From: Nyssa sinensis
Taxonomy: Eukaryota > Streptophyta > Magnoliopsida > Cornales > Nyssaceae
Direction: 5' to 3'
NCBI GenBank assembly: GCA_008638375.1
Contig: CM018037.1
Location: 32,721,076 to 32,785,075, forward strand
Length of the DNA: 64,000 nt
Shown here: piece by piece, positions 13,568 through 25,735 of the stretch
Layout: every line of letters begins with the position of its first letter
Position numbering within the stretch: the stretch's first letter is position 1
Position numbers and translations under genes: made by a program
The notes under the pieces: model-generated
Database searches by the model: none
Seen by the model: only the letters and a program-made list of their open reading frames with translations
What the model was told of the DNA's origin: nothing

Positions 13568-14551
13568 ACTTACATCTTAATTATAATTTGTCGTCATATA
13601 TGTAATATACATATATTTTTTTAATTTTATTTAATTTTTATTTTTTAATTAAAATTTAAAAAATCACATAATATATATGTAATTGTATATATAACACATT
13701 AAAATTGTGATATACAGTGAGTAGAAGAAAGTTGCTCTTACCTAATTTAGATTCAAGCATTGTTCTTCAAATTAAAGACTCAATATATATGTGATTCTCT
13801 TTAATGAATTTCTAAAGGGACGTTTTCAAATTAAAGACAGATTTTGTTGATAAATTAAGTGTTCGATTTATCTTATAAATTGTACTTTTTAAAATTTTAA
13901 TAAACTTAAAAAATTTATTTTGATTAAATTGTTGAGAGAGATTTTTTCGAGCCATAATCTTATGCGACTCATCTAGAATAACCTTAAGACGTGTTAAGCA
14001 CTTGTTTGTTAACCACTAGCACTAAAGCTATCATTGAAGGTTTTATAAAGTGAGAATTGACTTACATCTTAATTATAATTTGTCGTCATATATGTAATAT
14101 ACGTATATTTTTTAATTTTATTTAATTTTTAATTTTTAATTAAAATTAAAAAAATCACATAATATATATGTGATTGTATATATAACACATTAAGATTGTG
14201 ATATACAGTGAGTAGAAGAAAGTTGCTCTTACCTAATTTAGATTCAAGCATTGTTCTTCAAATTGAAGACTCAATATATATTTGATTCTCTTTAATGAAT
14301 TTCTAAAGGGACGTTTTCAAATTAAAGACAGATTTTGTTGATAAATTAAGTGTTCGATTTATCTTATAAATTGTACTTTTTAAAATTTTAATAAACTTAA
14401 GAAATTTATTTTGATTAAATTGTTGAGAGAGATTTTTTCGAGCTATAATCTTATATCGCTCATCTAGACTAACCTTAAGAAGTGTTAAGCACTTGTTTGT
14501 TAATCACTAGCACTAAAGCTATCATTGAAGGTTTTATAAAGTGAGAATTGA
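13568..14551. repeat. Two-copy tandem duplication, 491-bp unit
   Basis: Copy 1 (13568-14059) and copy 2 (14060-14551) are directly adjacent. They differ by scattered single-base changes and a one-base indel. Both begin acttacatcttaattat and end with gttttataaagtgagaattg. No coding content or element termini are seen, so this looks like a recent unequal-crossover or replication-slippage duplication. Confidence 0.93.
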
Positions 14552-15522
14552 CTTACGAGTAATACTGATAAATGTCTCACTTTGTTTTACTTTTATCATA
14601 AAAGTAAGATTCATCGAGATAAATTTTGATGTGAACCAGATCCATTAATCTATTTTATAAATCTAACAAATGGCAAATTGTTCTGTGATAAGTTGTTACT
14701 TTTTTTATTTTTTAAAAATAAAATATTTTGTCCCAATAATAAAATATTATTAATCAAATGTATAGACTGGCTTATGCAAAATCTTCTCCATCTATCACTT
14801 ATGAAAGCTGCCAATAGAATATGCCTTTGGAAGATAAATAGAGTAAAAATAAATGATGAGAGGTGGAATGTCTATTTTCATCTTGATTTATATAAAAATG
14901 CCGGGAAAGCCACTTTGCATTAGGTATAAACACTTGGAAAATGGATTAACTTTAAGCAACAAGATAAGAGGTAGAAGTGACAAAGTAGCATCACATCATG
15001 CAGCCTGTTACTTAAATCATTTGAGGATGATCGGACGTCATGGACTGACTTGTCTAGTTCACATCAGAGAGATAGGATCCCAAGCCCTTGTTTATTGATG
15101 ATATAAATAATGTTGGTGGGCGAGATGTGTGATTGAACATTGTACTAATGAGCGAGCTTTTCTATGATTATTATTGCTTTCAATGCAATAATACGGCACC
15201 AAATACTATACACATGCGTAAAAACACACACATGTATGTGCCTTGGATCGAATTGTTTTGAAGTGTTATCCAAAATATGCAATTATTAAAATTAAGTAAT
15301 TGATCAAAAAAAATGTTTAAGTATTTTATAAAAATATGATTATAAAATAAGAAATGATATAAAAGGGTAAAATGATATAAAAAAAGGTAAATAAAAAATA
15401 TAGACTTTTCTGAATAAATTGATTCTAACTTAATTCATCTAAATTTTTAATTTCGAATTAAGTGTTTAATTTCTCATTCATAACAAACTGATCTCTTTAA
15501 GTTAAAACAAACGTTCTTATTA

Positions 15523-15740
15523 TTGGATTGTCTCACATCACTCGTTTCTAACTCTTCTGGTCTATCTATATAGCAAATGGTATCAAAGTTAGGCCAGAGC
15601 CTAAATTTGGGCTAGAGGAGTTGGGGCGCGCTCACCTGACCTCTCTCTGCAGGCAATGTGTTTCAGGAGGCGTGTTGGATTGTTCCACATCGCTTGTCTC
15701 TAACTCCTCTGGTCTCTCTACATAACAGGCTGCCCTTCTC
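15523..15740 (+). repeat. LTR-retrotransposon remnant (LTR-like ends and PBS-like site)
   Basis: A string beginning attggattgtctcacatcac and ending in a TGGTATCAAAG site (15578-15588) resembles the end of an LTR plus an initiator-Met tRNA primer-binding site. A second similar string (tgttggattgttccacatcg, from ~15674) follows about 150 bp later with the same cttgtctctaactcctctggt continuation. No protein-coding remains are visible, so I regard it as a degraded LTR fragment. Confidence 0.45.
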
Positions 15741-16244
15741 CTTAACACCTGGGTTTTAAGGAACTGAATGGGCTGCACCTCCAATTTTAATACCTACATA
15801 CACACACTCAATACCTACTTACATACACACCCTCTTTTTAACACCTGAGTTTTAAAAAGATGAATGGGTTGCACCTCCAATTTCAATACCTACATACATA
15901 CACATGTATGTATCTCCGTACTAATACATGTAATATATATGTAAAAGATGAGCCTATCCGTACCTTATATACACTCTAATTGTCGTTATTTATAAAGTAT
16001 TACTAGATATTTCAAATTATATTCTTAATATAATGTATCATGATATAGTATTTTTGAAAATTATATTGTGTGAAATTTAAAACTTCTAAATTTTTATCTT
16101 AAATGATGTAATAATATCACAATAAAATTTTACTCTAATATACTAGCTATGTAACTTCATATATTGTAAATAAGATATAAAATTTGAGATAAATATTTAA
16201 AAAATATAATATTTTGGATGTAATGATGGTCACATGGGATAATT

Positions 16245-16630
16245 CAATGCCGACAGTTTGGGGCAATGGGGGAGGGGGGTGGCTTGGGGTGGTGTCAGTC
16301 ACCTGGCTTTCTTACTCACCAAGATTGAAGCTTTCCAAGTCTCTTCCATGTCAAAGAGAGAGAGAGAGAGGAACTGAGTTTTGAAGCTTTCCAAGTCTAT
16401 TAGTGTCAGAATGTCACGTTGCGCATGCCAGGCACCGAACCACCGACTTGGAGCAGATTGGACCATGCTCTGTGCTTTTTCCCAATGGGAGGCGCCGTCT
16501 TCGTCATGCGCGTGGGCCGCATGACTCACCAACAGCATCATCGCATTTTTTGGAGCCGAAAGCAGATTCATGCATGTGCAGGTTTTTAGGGCACTCGCGC
16601 ATGCTACTGAATCCTTGTTTGTATCAATAA
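16245..16630. other. Unassigned GC-richer patch
   Basis: This stretch is clearly less AT-rich than its surroundings. It has a G-run near 16260-16290, a direct repeat of gaagctttccaagtct (16327 and 16384) and a short GA microsatellite. Open frames cross it on both strands, but none shows a domain I recognise. It may be an old gene or transposon fragment. Confidence 0.3.
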
Positions 16631-17759
16631 TCTAAATATAGGTGTCATTGGTTAATTTTCTTTTAAAAATTATTTAGTTTTAAATTTTAATTTATTTTAT
16701 TTTTAAAAAATAATTATAAAGATTCAAAAGAAAATAGAAAAAAATATGTTTCTATTGATGTTGCTTAAACAGTTAGTTTTTAAGTCAGAATTTGTCCTGT
16801 TCAATAACAAACGATGGAATCAGATATATAAATTCTATTTTTAAGTCGGTTGATCGTATTTATTTTTTGAGTTTCCATACCACGTTAGACAATAATATTT
16901 CTTTTAATGAATAATTATATTGATATTTCAGACATATTTCATATTAATTTTTTTATATAATTAATATTCCTCTATGTAATTATTTTTGGAAATAAAATAA
17001 TAATTTTTATTCGTATTTGTATTCATCTTTCAATATTTTTAACAAAAAAAGAACGGATATTATTGGATGTAATTTTGTAATTTTTAGATATAATTTGGGA
17101 GGTTAATATAATTATTATTATTTAAAAAAAAATTCAAAAAAAATACTATTCTTAAAAGATTTTTAGTAGTACTTTTCAAAATTTCAAAGTTAAACAGGTG
17201 TCAATAATTGAACATCTCTGTGACGAAACATGCACGTGAAAGCTTGGCGTTATTTTGTCATTAAACAAGAGATATTTTCAGTTGTTAAGGTGTGTGTGTC
17301 AAAATCAATTGAAAAATAAAAGGAAAATGGGACCCATCTCAATTCATTCCATAAATAAGTATACGCAAGGGAAGTCAAGAATGGGCTGTCTCCAGCAGTC
17401 AGTCAGTTTGTTAGTCCTTTTCAAACTTTTAAAGCCCTTGTGAAGATTGGGAAATAAAATGGGACCTTCATTTATATGATACATCCCATCCCAAATGGTG
17501 CATGAAGTCCTTTTTTTTTTTTTTATAACGAAAGTGATGAATATTACTATCATGTATTACGATTAATAAAATAATATAATTATAATATTATAAAATAATA
17601 AAATATTATATAATTTAAGCAGCATGAATCTTTTTAGAGATGCAATTCGAGTAGGGCAAGTTCAAATGGAATCATGTTTAAATATGATTCAGACTTTAAA
17701 ATAATTAATCTAAATCTAACTTGAACTCAAACTATCCAACTTGAATTCGACCAAAATTA

Positions 17760-18432
17760 AGGGTGTCAATCGCATTGTATCGTGTCGTGTCAGGATAAGA
17801 GTATTATATTATATGAGTTGATCCGAACATGACACGATTAATTAATTGTATTAACTTGCTTAATTCTAACACGACCTGTATAATACACAGGTGACACGAC
17901 ATGAACCGCATAACTCGTTTATTAAATACGTCATGTTAAAATATTAATAATATGACACGACCCGTATAATCCGTTTATTAAACAGGTCATGTTAAAATGC
18001 GAATAACACGATCCATTTAAATTGTATAACCTGTTTTCATAATCAAATTAATAGATAAAATCTAATTCATTCATTTTTAACATATTATAGTAATAATTAT
18101 TGTTTTTAACTGAGAGTAGGTTTTAAAATTTAAAATTCATTAGGATTTTTGTTTAGATGTAATTTGTAAAACTAACCTTATTTATATGAGTAATAAATGG
18201 GTCAGATGTGTTACGCCGGTTTGTATTAAACAGGTTCGACATGAATAATTAAATGAGTTATTTCGTGTTAAATGGGTCAATCCGATTACAACCCGAACAC
18301 GACACATTTATTAACCGCGTTAAACGGGTTGACCCGTTTATGACCCGAACTCATATAAGCTCAACCCAAACCCGGTAATTACGTGTCGGGTTCGAGTCGT
18401 GTTATTATGTCATGTCAAAAATTGACACCCCT
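17760..18432. mobile_element. Non-autonomous TIR element, MULE-like, copy 1
   Basis: The ends are inverted: agggtgtcaat at the left and attgacacccct at the right. The flanks match as a ~10-bp direct repeat (accaaaatta on both sides), which fits the 9-11 bp target duplication of Mutator-like elements. The inside has no coding frame. It consists of degenerate alternating CACGA / TCGTG and GGGTT / AACCC motifs, giving strong self-complementarity. A related copy lies about 460 bp away. Superfamily assignment is inference. Confidence 0.7.
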
Positions 18433-18892
18433 AACCAAAATTAAAATTTATTTGTATTAAGTTCAATCCAAGATTGATTATTAATTTTAATTTTTAGATT
18501 TTATTCGTATAAGAATGTAAATAGTAATGCTTGTAAAGAACTCATACTAATATAATGATTAATAATTAAAATTTTAAAAACATAATATACAAAATATTGA
18601 ATATAATCTTGGGCTGGATTCGAGTTTCCAAAATCTCAACTCAAGTCTAATCTTAATTTAGATCGGGTTTAAATTTTTTGTTAAATATATTCCAAAATTT
18701 AAAAAATAAAGTTTAAGCCCTAAAAAAATAGGGTCAGACTCGGATTAGCCTGTTCAAGTTGTATTTCTAAACCTTTCAAATGTGACCCATCAATAAACAA
18801 TTCAGTTAAATTCAATACCAAATAAAAATAAATACTCGCATCCGAACTTAAGCGAGCACGAGGTCATCCTTTTAACTTTATCCATTTAAGAT

Positions 18893-19405
18893 AGGGGTGT
18901 CAATTTTTAACACGACTCGAATACAATACGGAGTTAACGAGTTTGGGTCATAAATGGGTTGACACGTATAATAAGATTAATAAATAGGTCGGGTTTGGAC
19001 TTTACTAGTGTCAACCCGTTTAACACGACTTAACACGTTTAATTATACAATATATTACGAGTTGAGGTAATTCATCTCACATCAAATATTTATCAAGGTT
19101 TTGAGATTTTTTATTTATAAAAGAGGTTTCTACTTAGATTTGGCCCATATCCAAAGTTACTAAACTTAAAAATTATTTATACATATTAAAAGATAGGTAA
19201 ATTTTTTTATTTAAAAAATAAAAAAATTAAAATGAATTAGTTAAATGTGTCGACACGTGTAATCTGTTTAATAAATGAGTTGGGTTTGAGTTTTGAAACT
19301 TGACACGATTAGTTAATAGTGTTGAGTTTGGGTTCACACATATTTTTAAATATGTATGTCTTGACACAACTCAAACACGATACGATAACAAGAATTGACA
19401 CTCCT
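18893..19405. mobile_element. Non-autonomous TIR element, MULE-like, copy 2
   Basis: The ends aggggtgtcaat and attgacactcct are inverted repeats of each other and match the ends of copy 1. Internal motifs (aacacgactcgaat, gacccgtttaacacg-type strings) also recur. The flanks share atttaag followed by one mismatch, suggesting a decayed ~9-bp target duplication. No coding potential is seen. Confidence 0.65.
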
Positions 19406-19693
19406 GATTTAAGGTGCAGAAGTGATTTTTAGTTTGTAACAACAAATAATTAAATACCATTCACTTTGAATATTTTTTAGATACAAACGCATAAAGCCAG
19501 GAGTACTCTAAAGTTCTATATTTTCAGTCATTTGGAGTCAAGGATGGTGGAGGGAAAAAAATATTGGAGGGTTGAAAATTTTATGAGAAAACTTTTAGGG
19601 AGATAGTCTTTTCTTTTCATTTTTTCAATTTGGGAGGAAAATTTTAAGGGAATTTTTTTTAAATTAGGAGTTATAGCCATTCTTAGTTATAAC

Positions 19694-19902
19694 TAACAGA
19701 GTTGAATAGGAAAGTGTTTCTACACTTTATTCATACAGAGTGTATACATATATATACATGGATATATAACGAAGAAAACCAAATAATAAGGAAACTAAAT
19801 ATTCTAAATAATTGACTATCCTAATTTAAAAGATTGCAAGAAGAGGTTAACTATACACCAGAATATTCTAAAGATATGATATACAGTGTATCGGATCTGT
19901 TA
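19694..19902 (-). repeat. Copia 3' LTR
   Basis: This 209-bp copy nearly matches the other LTR. In element orientation it begins TAACAG and ends CTGTTA, a 6-bp terminal inverted repeat. The internal (TA)n is one unit shorter than in the 5' LTR. Confidence 0.95.
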
Positions 19903-19912
19903 GGCCCCCTCA
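19903..19912 (-). other. Copia polypurine tract
   Basis: On the minus strand the sequence TTGAGGGGGCC abuts the start of the 3' LTR. This is the expected position and composition for plus-strand priming. Confidence 0.8.
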
Positions 19913-19939
19913 AGATAGTGCTCCGGGGGAGACACCAAT

Positions 19940-20640
19940 CTTGAGAGAAATATCCTGGAGCCGATAACGAGAGAGTGATTTAGTCAGTGCATCGGCCAAC
20001 TGATCGGAGGAGGAAACATGAGAGACGCGAAGGCGACCACGTTGCACAAGTTCATGAACAAAATGATAGTCCAGAGCGATATGTTTCATGCGAGAATGAA
20101 ATACCGGATTCGCATATAAATATGTCGCACCAATGTTGTCACTATAGATAGTTGGTGGAGCACTGACCGAGACACCAAGTTTTTTAAGGAGAGAACATAC
20201 CTACTGAAGTTCGGCAGCGACAGAAGCAATCGCCCTATACTCAACTTCTGTGGAGGAGCGAGCAACAGAACGTTGCTTCTTCGAACTCCAAGAAATAGGA
20301 TTAGGACCAAGAAAAACAATGTAGGCACCTGTAGAGGTACGATCATCAGGATCATCCCCCAATCGGCGTCACAAAAGGCATGAAGAGACAAAAAACTATG
20401 GCATTGTAGTCAAATACCATATGACCTTGTACCATTGAGGTACCGAAGGAGACGTTTAACAACGCTCCAATGGTGAGTCGTCAGAGCATGCATGAATTGG
20501 GAGAGTTTGTTGATAGCAAAGACGATGTCAGGACGACTGATAAGAAGATACTGTAAGCTGCCAACTGTCTAACGATAAAGCGTGGCATCCGCAGGTGGAG
20601 AACCATCATGGAGCTGCAGGGAAGAGGAGGTGGCTAGCGG
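19940..20640 (-). pseudogene. Copia RNase H region, broken
   Basis: Translated pieces show the copia RNase H start (AFCDADWG) and the conserved end ([15 protein letters not shown], then [14 protein letters not shown]). They are spread over more than one frame. A stop codon (TAG at about 20571-20573) interrupts the stretch linking reverse transcriptase to RNase H, where the family normally has Gln. The region is non-functional. Confidence 0.85.
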
Positions 20641-20653
20641 CGTCTGAACAGGT

Positions 20654-21592
20654 TTAGAATTGTCCATGTTGTGCTTGGTAAGAATATCCAAAAGATATTT
20701 CTGCTGAGTGAGGCGCAGGCCTTCGGGGACAAGAAACAACCTCAACACCAAGGAAATAGGATAAAGAACCGAGATCTTTGAGTGAAAAATGAGAACCCAA
20801 CTGATTAACAAAATTCTGGATGGCCAGGGCATCACTCCTTGTAAGAATCAGGTCATCAACATATACTAGAAGATACATGGTAGTCTCCCCATGATGATAA
20901 ATAAATAGGGATGCATCTGATATGGAGTTTGTAAAACCAACCTCAAGAAGAAAGCGAGGCAAGGCAGTGTACCAAGCGCGGGGAGCTTGTTTAAGACCAT
21001 AGATGGCTTTATTGAGCTTGCACACATAGGTAGGAAGACTAGGATCAACAAATCCCGGCGGTTGGGACATAAAGACATCTTCATCTAGTGGATCGTGAAG
21101 AAAAGCATTATTGACATCCATCTGACGGAGAGACCAACCACGGGAAACCACTAAGGAGAGAAGAACTCGAACTGTGGTAGGTTTAGCCACTGGGCTAAAC
21201 GTGTCATGATAGTCAAGCCCTGGGCATTGGGGAAAGCCCTTCGCTACAAAGTGGGCCTTATAGCGATCAATGGTGCCATCGGGTTTCTGCTTGATACGGA
21301 AAACCCATTTACAACCAACGATATTGTGAGATGAAGCAGGAGGAACCAAGTCCCAAGTACCATTACGAAAGAGAGCATCGAACTCTTCGGACATAGCAGC
21401 ACGCCAACGGGAATGGAGGAGAGCTTGAGTGTGAGAGGTGGGCTCAGTGGTGTCCAGGGCAGTAGCAACGGTGAGGCTATACTTCGGGTTCGGTTTGACG
21501 ATGTTGTTCTTGGAGTGAGTTACCATTGGGTAGAGGGAAGTGGAAAGTGGTAGAGTAGGCGTCGATTGAGTGGAATTAGGAGAGGAGGTCAC
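20654..21592 (-). pseudogene. Copia reverse transcriptase region
   Basis: The frame carries the copia RT signatures: TWDLVPP, NIVGCKWVFRIK, QMDVNNAFLHDPLDEDV, IYGLKQAPRAWY and the catalytic YVDDLIL. It runs off frame after FLGVEVVSC near 20730 and continues in another frame (QQKYLLDILTKHNM). A frame change also separates it from the integrase segment upstream at about 21590. The catalytic core itself is preserved. Confidence 0.9.
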
Positions 21593-22826
21593 AAGAGAAA
21601 GCGCAGGGGATGAGGGTGAGAGAGCGTAGAGGACGAGGGTGGCGGGGGAGATAGAGGAGAGGACGAGAGAACGGGGGATGAAAGAGGGGAAGGCGAATTG
21701 GGCAAGGTGATGTCTACAAGAGGTAAGGGTAGAGGAATTGACAAAGGATAACCAGACACAGAGGCCCCCTCAGCCACCTCAGACGGTACCATATCCGGCA
21801 AGCCACCGCGGGAATCAGCACCAACACTAGCTAAAGAGGACGATTGAAACGGAAACGCAGACTCAACAAACATAACATGACGGGAGACATAAATTTTGTG
21901 AAAGGTCAGATCATAACAGAGGTAAGCACTTTGAGTGAGAGAATAACCAAGGAAGACACAAGGACGAGAACGAGATTCCAACTTGTGAGATGTGTAAGGA
22001 CGGAGCCAAGGATAGCAAAGACACCCGAACACTCGAAGTTTAAAGAAATTAAGAGGAGTTTGAAAGAGACACTCAAAGGAGGACTGCATGGAGAGGTTGC
22101 GTCTAGGCATACGATTAATGAGATAGGTAGCGGTAGCAAAGGCAAAGGGCCAAAACGAGGAGGGCACGGATGCGTGGTGAAGGAGCATTAAACCAGTTTC
22201 AACAATGTGGCGATGTCGATGTTCTGAAAAACCATTATGTTCAGGGGTGTGTGGTGGGGTGGTCAAATGGGATATACCATGAGTCCCAAGGAAATTGTGG
22301 AGAGCGATATATTCCCCACCATTGTCGGTGTAGAGTGTGACAATAGGTCGATGGAAACTTTTTTCTACAAGAGATTTGAAACATTTGAACACAACCAAAA
22401 CATCAGATTTATTTTTAAGGGGATAGAACCATATATATTTGGTATAATGATTAACAAAAATCACATAATAATTATAGCCATCACATGATAAAACGGGAGA
22501 GGTCCAGACATCGGAAAACACCAAATCAAGAGGGGAATGAGAGATAAGTGAGGAGATATGAAAAGGTAATTTGTGGCTTTTATTGCATAAACAAGCATTA
22601 CAATGAAAATTACTCAATGGACTAGAAAAACAGGACACAGACTTAGATAATGACGCATGACTCTGTTGGAGGGATGACCTAAACGAGTATGCCATAAGGA
22701 AAAAGATTCATGAGAGACAGAAAAAGCCAGCGGTGATGCCGACACATCCAAGGGGGAAGACCAAGAATAGATGCCGCCTTTAAGGGGACCTTGATGGAGG
22801 ATGGCCCTTGTGCGAGGATCATTCAC
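21589..22826 (-). pseudogene. Copia GAG-pre-integrase and integrase region
   Basis: The first piece carries the pre-integrase motif WHTRLGHPS and then shifts frame near 22650. The second piece carries the integrase HHCC remnant (CNACLCNKSHKLPF) and the D,D,E core: DVWTSP, then YTDNGGEY, then TPEHNGFSEHRHRHIVE. The C-terminal part is rich in Pro and Ser. The frameshifts at both ends disable the polyprotein. Confidence 0.88.
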
Positions 22827-24169
22827 CTGAAAGGATGTGGGAGTAAAAACAACAATGACATTTTAGTTTTGCAGAGTTGGGAAACAGATAACAAATTTTT
22901 GTTCATAAAAGGCACACAAAGAGCATTTGCAAAGCAGAAGGAAGAGGGGTTATAAGGGGGAGCGAGAGAACCTATATGAGTAATGTTCAGGCTTGCACCA
23001 TTGCCGACAACAACATCATCGAAACCCTCATATGGAGAATGGAGGGAGAGATTAGCAAGATCTGTTGTCACATGATGAGTGGCACCCGAGTCTAGAATCC
23101 ATTCAGAGGTAGATGCAGCGAAGGAAGCAGCTGCAACGTTGGCCTGAGGAGAAGCAAATCCGGGCCTAGGCGGAGGCCGGGGGGCTACTGAACCAGTCCA
23201 TGATAAATATTTGAGGGTTGGACACCTCTTAGCAAAATGTCCTTGTTGGTCACATAGTTGACAGCGCCTAAGGTAAGGACGAGGGGCACGGGAACTCTGG
23301 GACGGTGGTGGTCGAGGAGTCCATGTCCCAAAAGGACGAAAAGAACTGGGTTGGGGTGAACCGGGGAGGCAACCATGCGGCCTGTTCAGTGGGCCAGACT
23401 TAGCAGCGGCATTGGCAATAACTGGAAGAGTTATTTGGTTACCCTTCTTGGCAGCAAGATAGGCTTCGCGGTTGAGAAACTTCTCATATAGTTTTTCAAA
23501 GGAGATCATCGTCTCTCGAGCTTGAATAACATTGGCAAGTTCAGTATAGTCTGCATCAAGACCATTAAGAATCTTGATGGTGAGATCCTTAATGTCAACT
23601 GGGGAATTCAGCATGGCAAGAGCATTCACTTTTGTCTTGATATTGTGCATAAATTCGGTGATCGTTTGTGAGCCTTTGAGAGGATTACTGAGTTGAGTTT
23701 TCAAATGGGTGATGCGGCCACGCGTGGGTTGACCATATGTGAGGGCCAAGGTCGACCAAGCATCGCGAGACGTTCGGGCAGTTGCAGTAAAGGGAATCAA
23801 AGGTGGAGACAACGAACCAAGGATAGCGTTCAAGATGAGTTGATCTTGGCGGACCCATGTGTGATGGGCAGGGTTAACGGTTGGGACGCCATTGACCGTG
23901 ATGGTTTGCTCAGGATAGGGGTGGGTGCCATCGACAAATCCGAGCAAATCATAGCCGGTGAGAAGAGTGGAAAATTGGAGACGCCACGAAAAATAATTTG
24001 AGTTGGTCAGCTTCAAGGGTGCTTGCGCAGCAACATTAAGAGCAAGGATGGTGGGCATGGGGCGTGGATGGGTTGGAATAGCATCTGTAGTGACCGGTTG
24101 CACCGTGACGGCAGCGGCTGGGGACTGGGCCAAGGGAGAGGTGGGCGCTAGGGAAGACTGTGAGTCCAT
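22827..24169 (-). pseudogene. Copia gag and protease region
   Basis: The reading frame opens with the ATG at 24169 (MDSQSSLAPTS), about 100 bp inside the 5' LTR. It contains the retrotransposon capsid-like domain (LTNSNYFSWRLQF, TSRDAWSTL), a CCHC zinc knuckle (CQLCDQQGHFAKRC) and the aspartic protease active site (WILDSGATHH). It leaves frame near 22860, before the integrase piece, where a single-base deletion is the simplest explanation. Confidence 0.9.
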
Positions 24170-24266
24170 GTGAGCAGCAGCAGAAAGCAAACAACAATGG
24201 CAGGGAAAGAAAGAGGAAAGAGAGAGAAAGAAAAAAAATTATGCTTTGGTATAGGCATGAGCCAAT

Positions 24267-24279
24267 GGCTCTGATACCA
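24267..24279 (-). other. Copia primer-binding site
   Basis: On the minus strand TGGTATCAGAGCC directly follows the 5' LTR end. This is the standard site complementary to the 3' end of plant initiator methionine tRNA. Confidence 0.93.
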
Positions 24280-24490
24280 TAACAGAGTTGAACAGGAAAA
24301 TGTTTCTACACTTTATTCATACAGAGTGTATACATATATATATACATGGATATATAACGGAGAAAACCAAATAATAAGGAAACTAAATATTCTAAATAAT
24401 TGACTATCCTAATTTAAAAGATTGCAAGAAGAGGTCAACTATACACCAGAATATTCTAAAGATATGATATACAGTGTATCGGATCTGTTA
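24280..24490 (-). repeat. Copia 5' LTR
   Basis: This 211-bp LTR matches the 3' LTR apart from about four substitutions and one extra TA. It ends CTGTTA immediately before the primer-binding site. Confidence 0.95.
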
Positions 24491-25702
24491 ATAACTCTGC
24501 CCTTGTTTAAAGTTTATTTGACATAACAAATTATAATTTAAATTGAGATGGGGAAGGGCCCAAAGAAAGAGAAGCATAAAAGTATTAGTACAACTGCCCT
24601 TGGATAAGAATGATTGTAGTGAAACTAACATTTTACAAAAATTATTTAAAAATAATTACACTAATATTTCTCTTTAGAATTATCAAAAATGATAATTAGT
24701 AGAAAGCATAAAATTATTATTTAATCATTACATGTAATTAGACTAATTTTTCTTGTAATATTTGATAATTACAGAATTCCTATCATCTTTAAAAAGGGTA
24801 AGGAAGTCAGTATAACATACATAGATATTTGAGTCATATAAAAAAATTAATTAAAATATTAATATCATCAATTACGAATTTTATACGAATGAAAAATTTG
24901 TATATTATGAATATAACATTATATAATTTCAAGAAGTACATAAAAAATTTATACAATTATCAAATAATTGAAAATAGTTCAGTATAATTATTTCAATTAT
25001 TTAAGACTTGCAAAGTTTAAATTATGGTGACGGTGACGTGAATATGATAGGTTCATTATGCGACTATCTATATATGAGAATATTAAAAACTTATAAAGTC
25101 TTTTTTTTTTTTTATATTGGAAGCGATGGGATATTAAAATTGATCAACTCAACAATCACTTATATCAATTAATCAACACAACTTAACTAATAACACGTAA
25201 TCTAACAGGAGTTTCTCAGATATGAATTCTGAACACACAAACTAGTCTAGTTCATGACTGGATAAAAATAATGTTCACATCTTCTAATAATCTAAGTAAG
25301 ACTTGAACCTACGATTTTTTTCCAATGAGAAGGATGTGATTAATTTAAAAACTTAGTCTTGAAAATAAGTTGAGACTTAGAAATTTGGACTTATGCTGAC
25401 CATTAGGAAATAATTAAGGTCATCAAGGACAGAACCAAATGAGAGGGCTGAGGTGGGTTACAGCCCACTCAAAATCTTTGGATAAGAACTTGGTCCTAAT
25501 ATGAGAGGTGACTTGAAACAAAGAATATGTGCCTTGTGTATTCATGCCAATAGAAAGAAAAAAAAGATGGATAGTGAGTGCAAATATTAGAAAAATTGAA
25601 AGAAAAATCTGAACTCTTGAAAAACATGCTCCCAAATATGCCATTTTCTTTACACAAAATTGTTCAAAAGGAGTAAAATAGGGTATTCCAAATATTATAT
25701 TT

Positions 25703-25735
<33 letters not shown>

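Larger units (their letters stand above)
13108..17759. other. Intergenic DNA, repeats only
   Basis: This AT-rich stretch contains no supportable gene. It holds a tandem duplication, LTR-like debris around 15.5-15.75 kb and a GC-richer patch at 16.25-16.63 kb, each listed separately where it can be defined. Short open frames here show no recognisable domain. Confidence 0.6.
19694..24490 (-). mobile_element. Ty1/copia LTR retrotransposon, structurally full length
   Basis: The element is 4.8 kb on the minus strand, bounded by two near-identical ~210-bp LTRs and flanked by a perfect 5-bp target duplication (ataac at 19689-19693 and 24491-24495). It has a primer-binding site for initiator Met-tRNA next to the 5' LTR and a purine tract next to the 3' LTR. 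Domain order is gag, protease, integrase, reverse transcriptase, RNase H, which defines copia. The coding region is interrupted by several frameshifts and at least one stop, so the copy cannot encode an intact polyprotein. The LTRs differ at about four bases plus one TA indel, which points to recent insertion. The LTR termini are TA..TA and not TG..CA. Confidence 0.96.

Noticed and set aside
21844..22191. Plus-strand open frame of 115 codons inside the copia element
   Set aside because: It lies antisense to the integrase region, has no domain, and is explained as a shadow of the minus-strand coding sequence.
22823..24190. Frame of the gag region read from 24190
   Set aside because: The first codon there is TTG; the first ATG with a gag-like start is at 24169.
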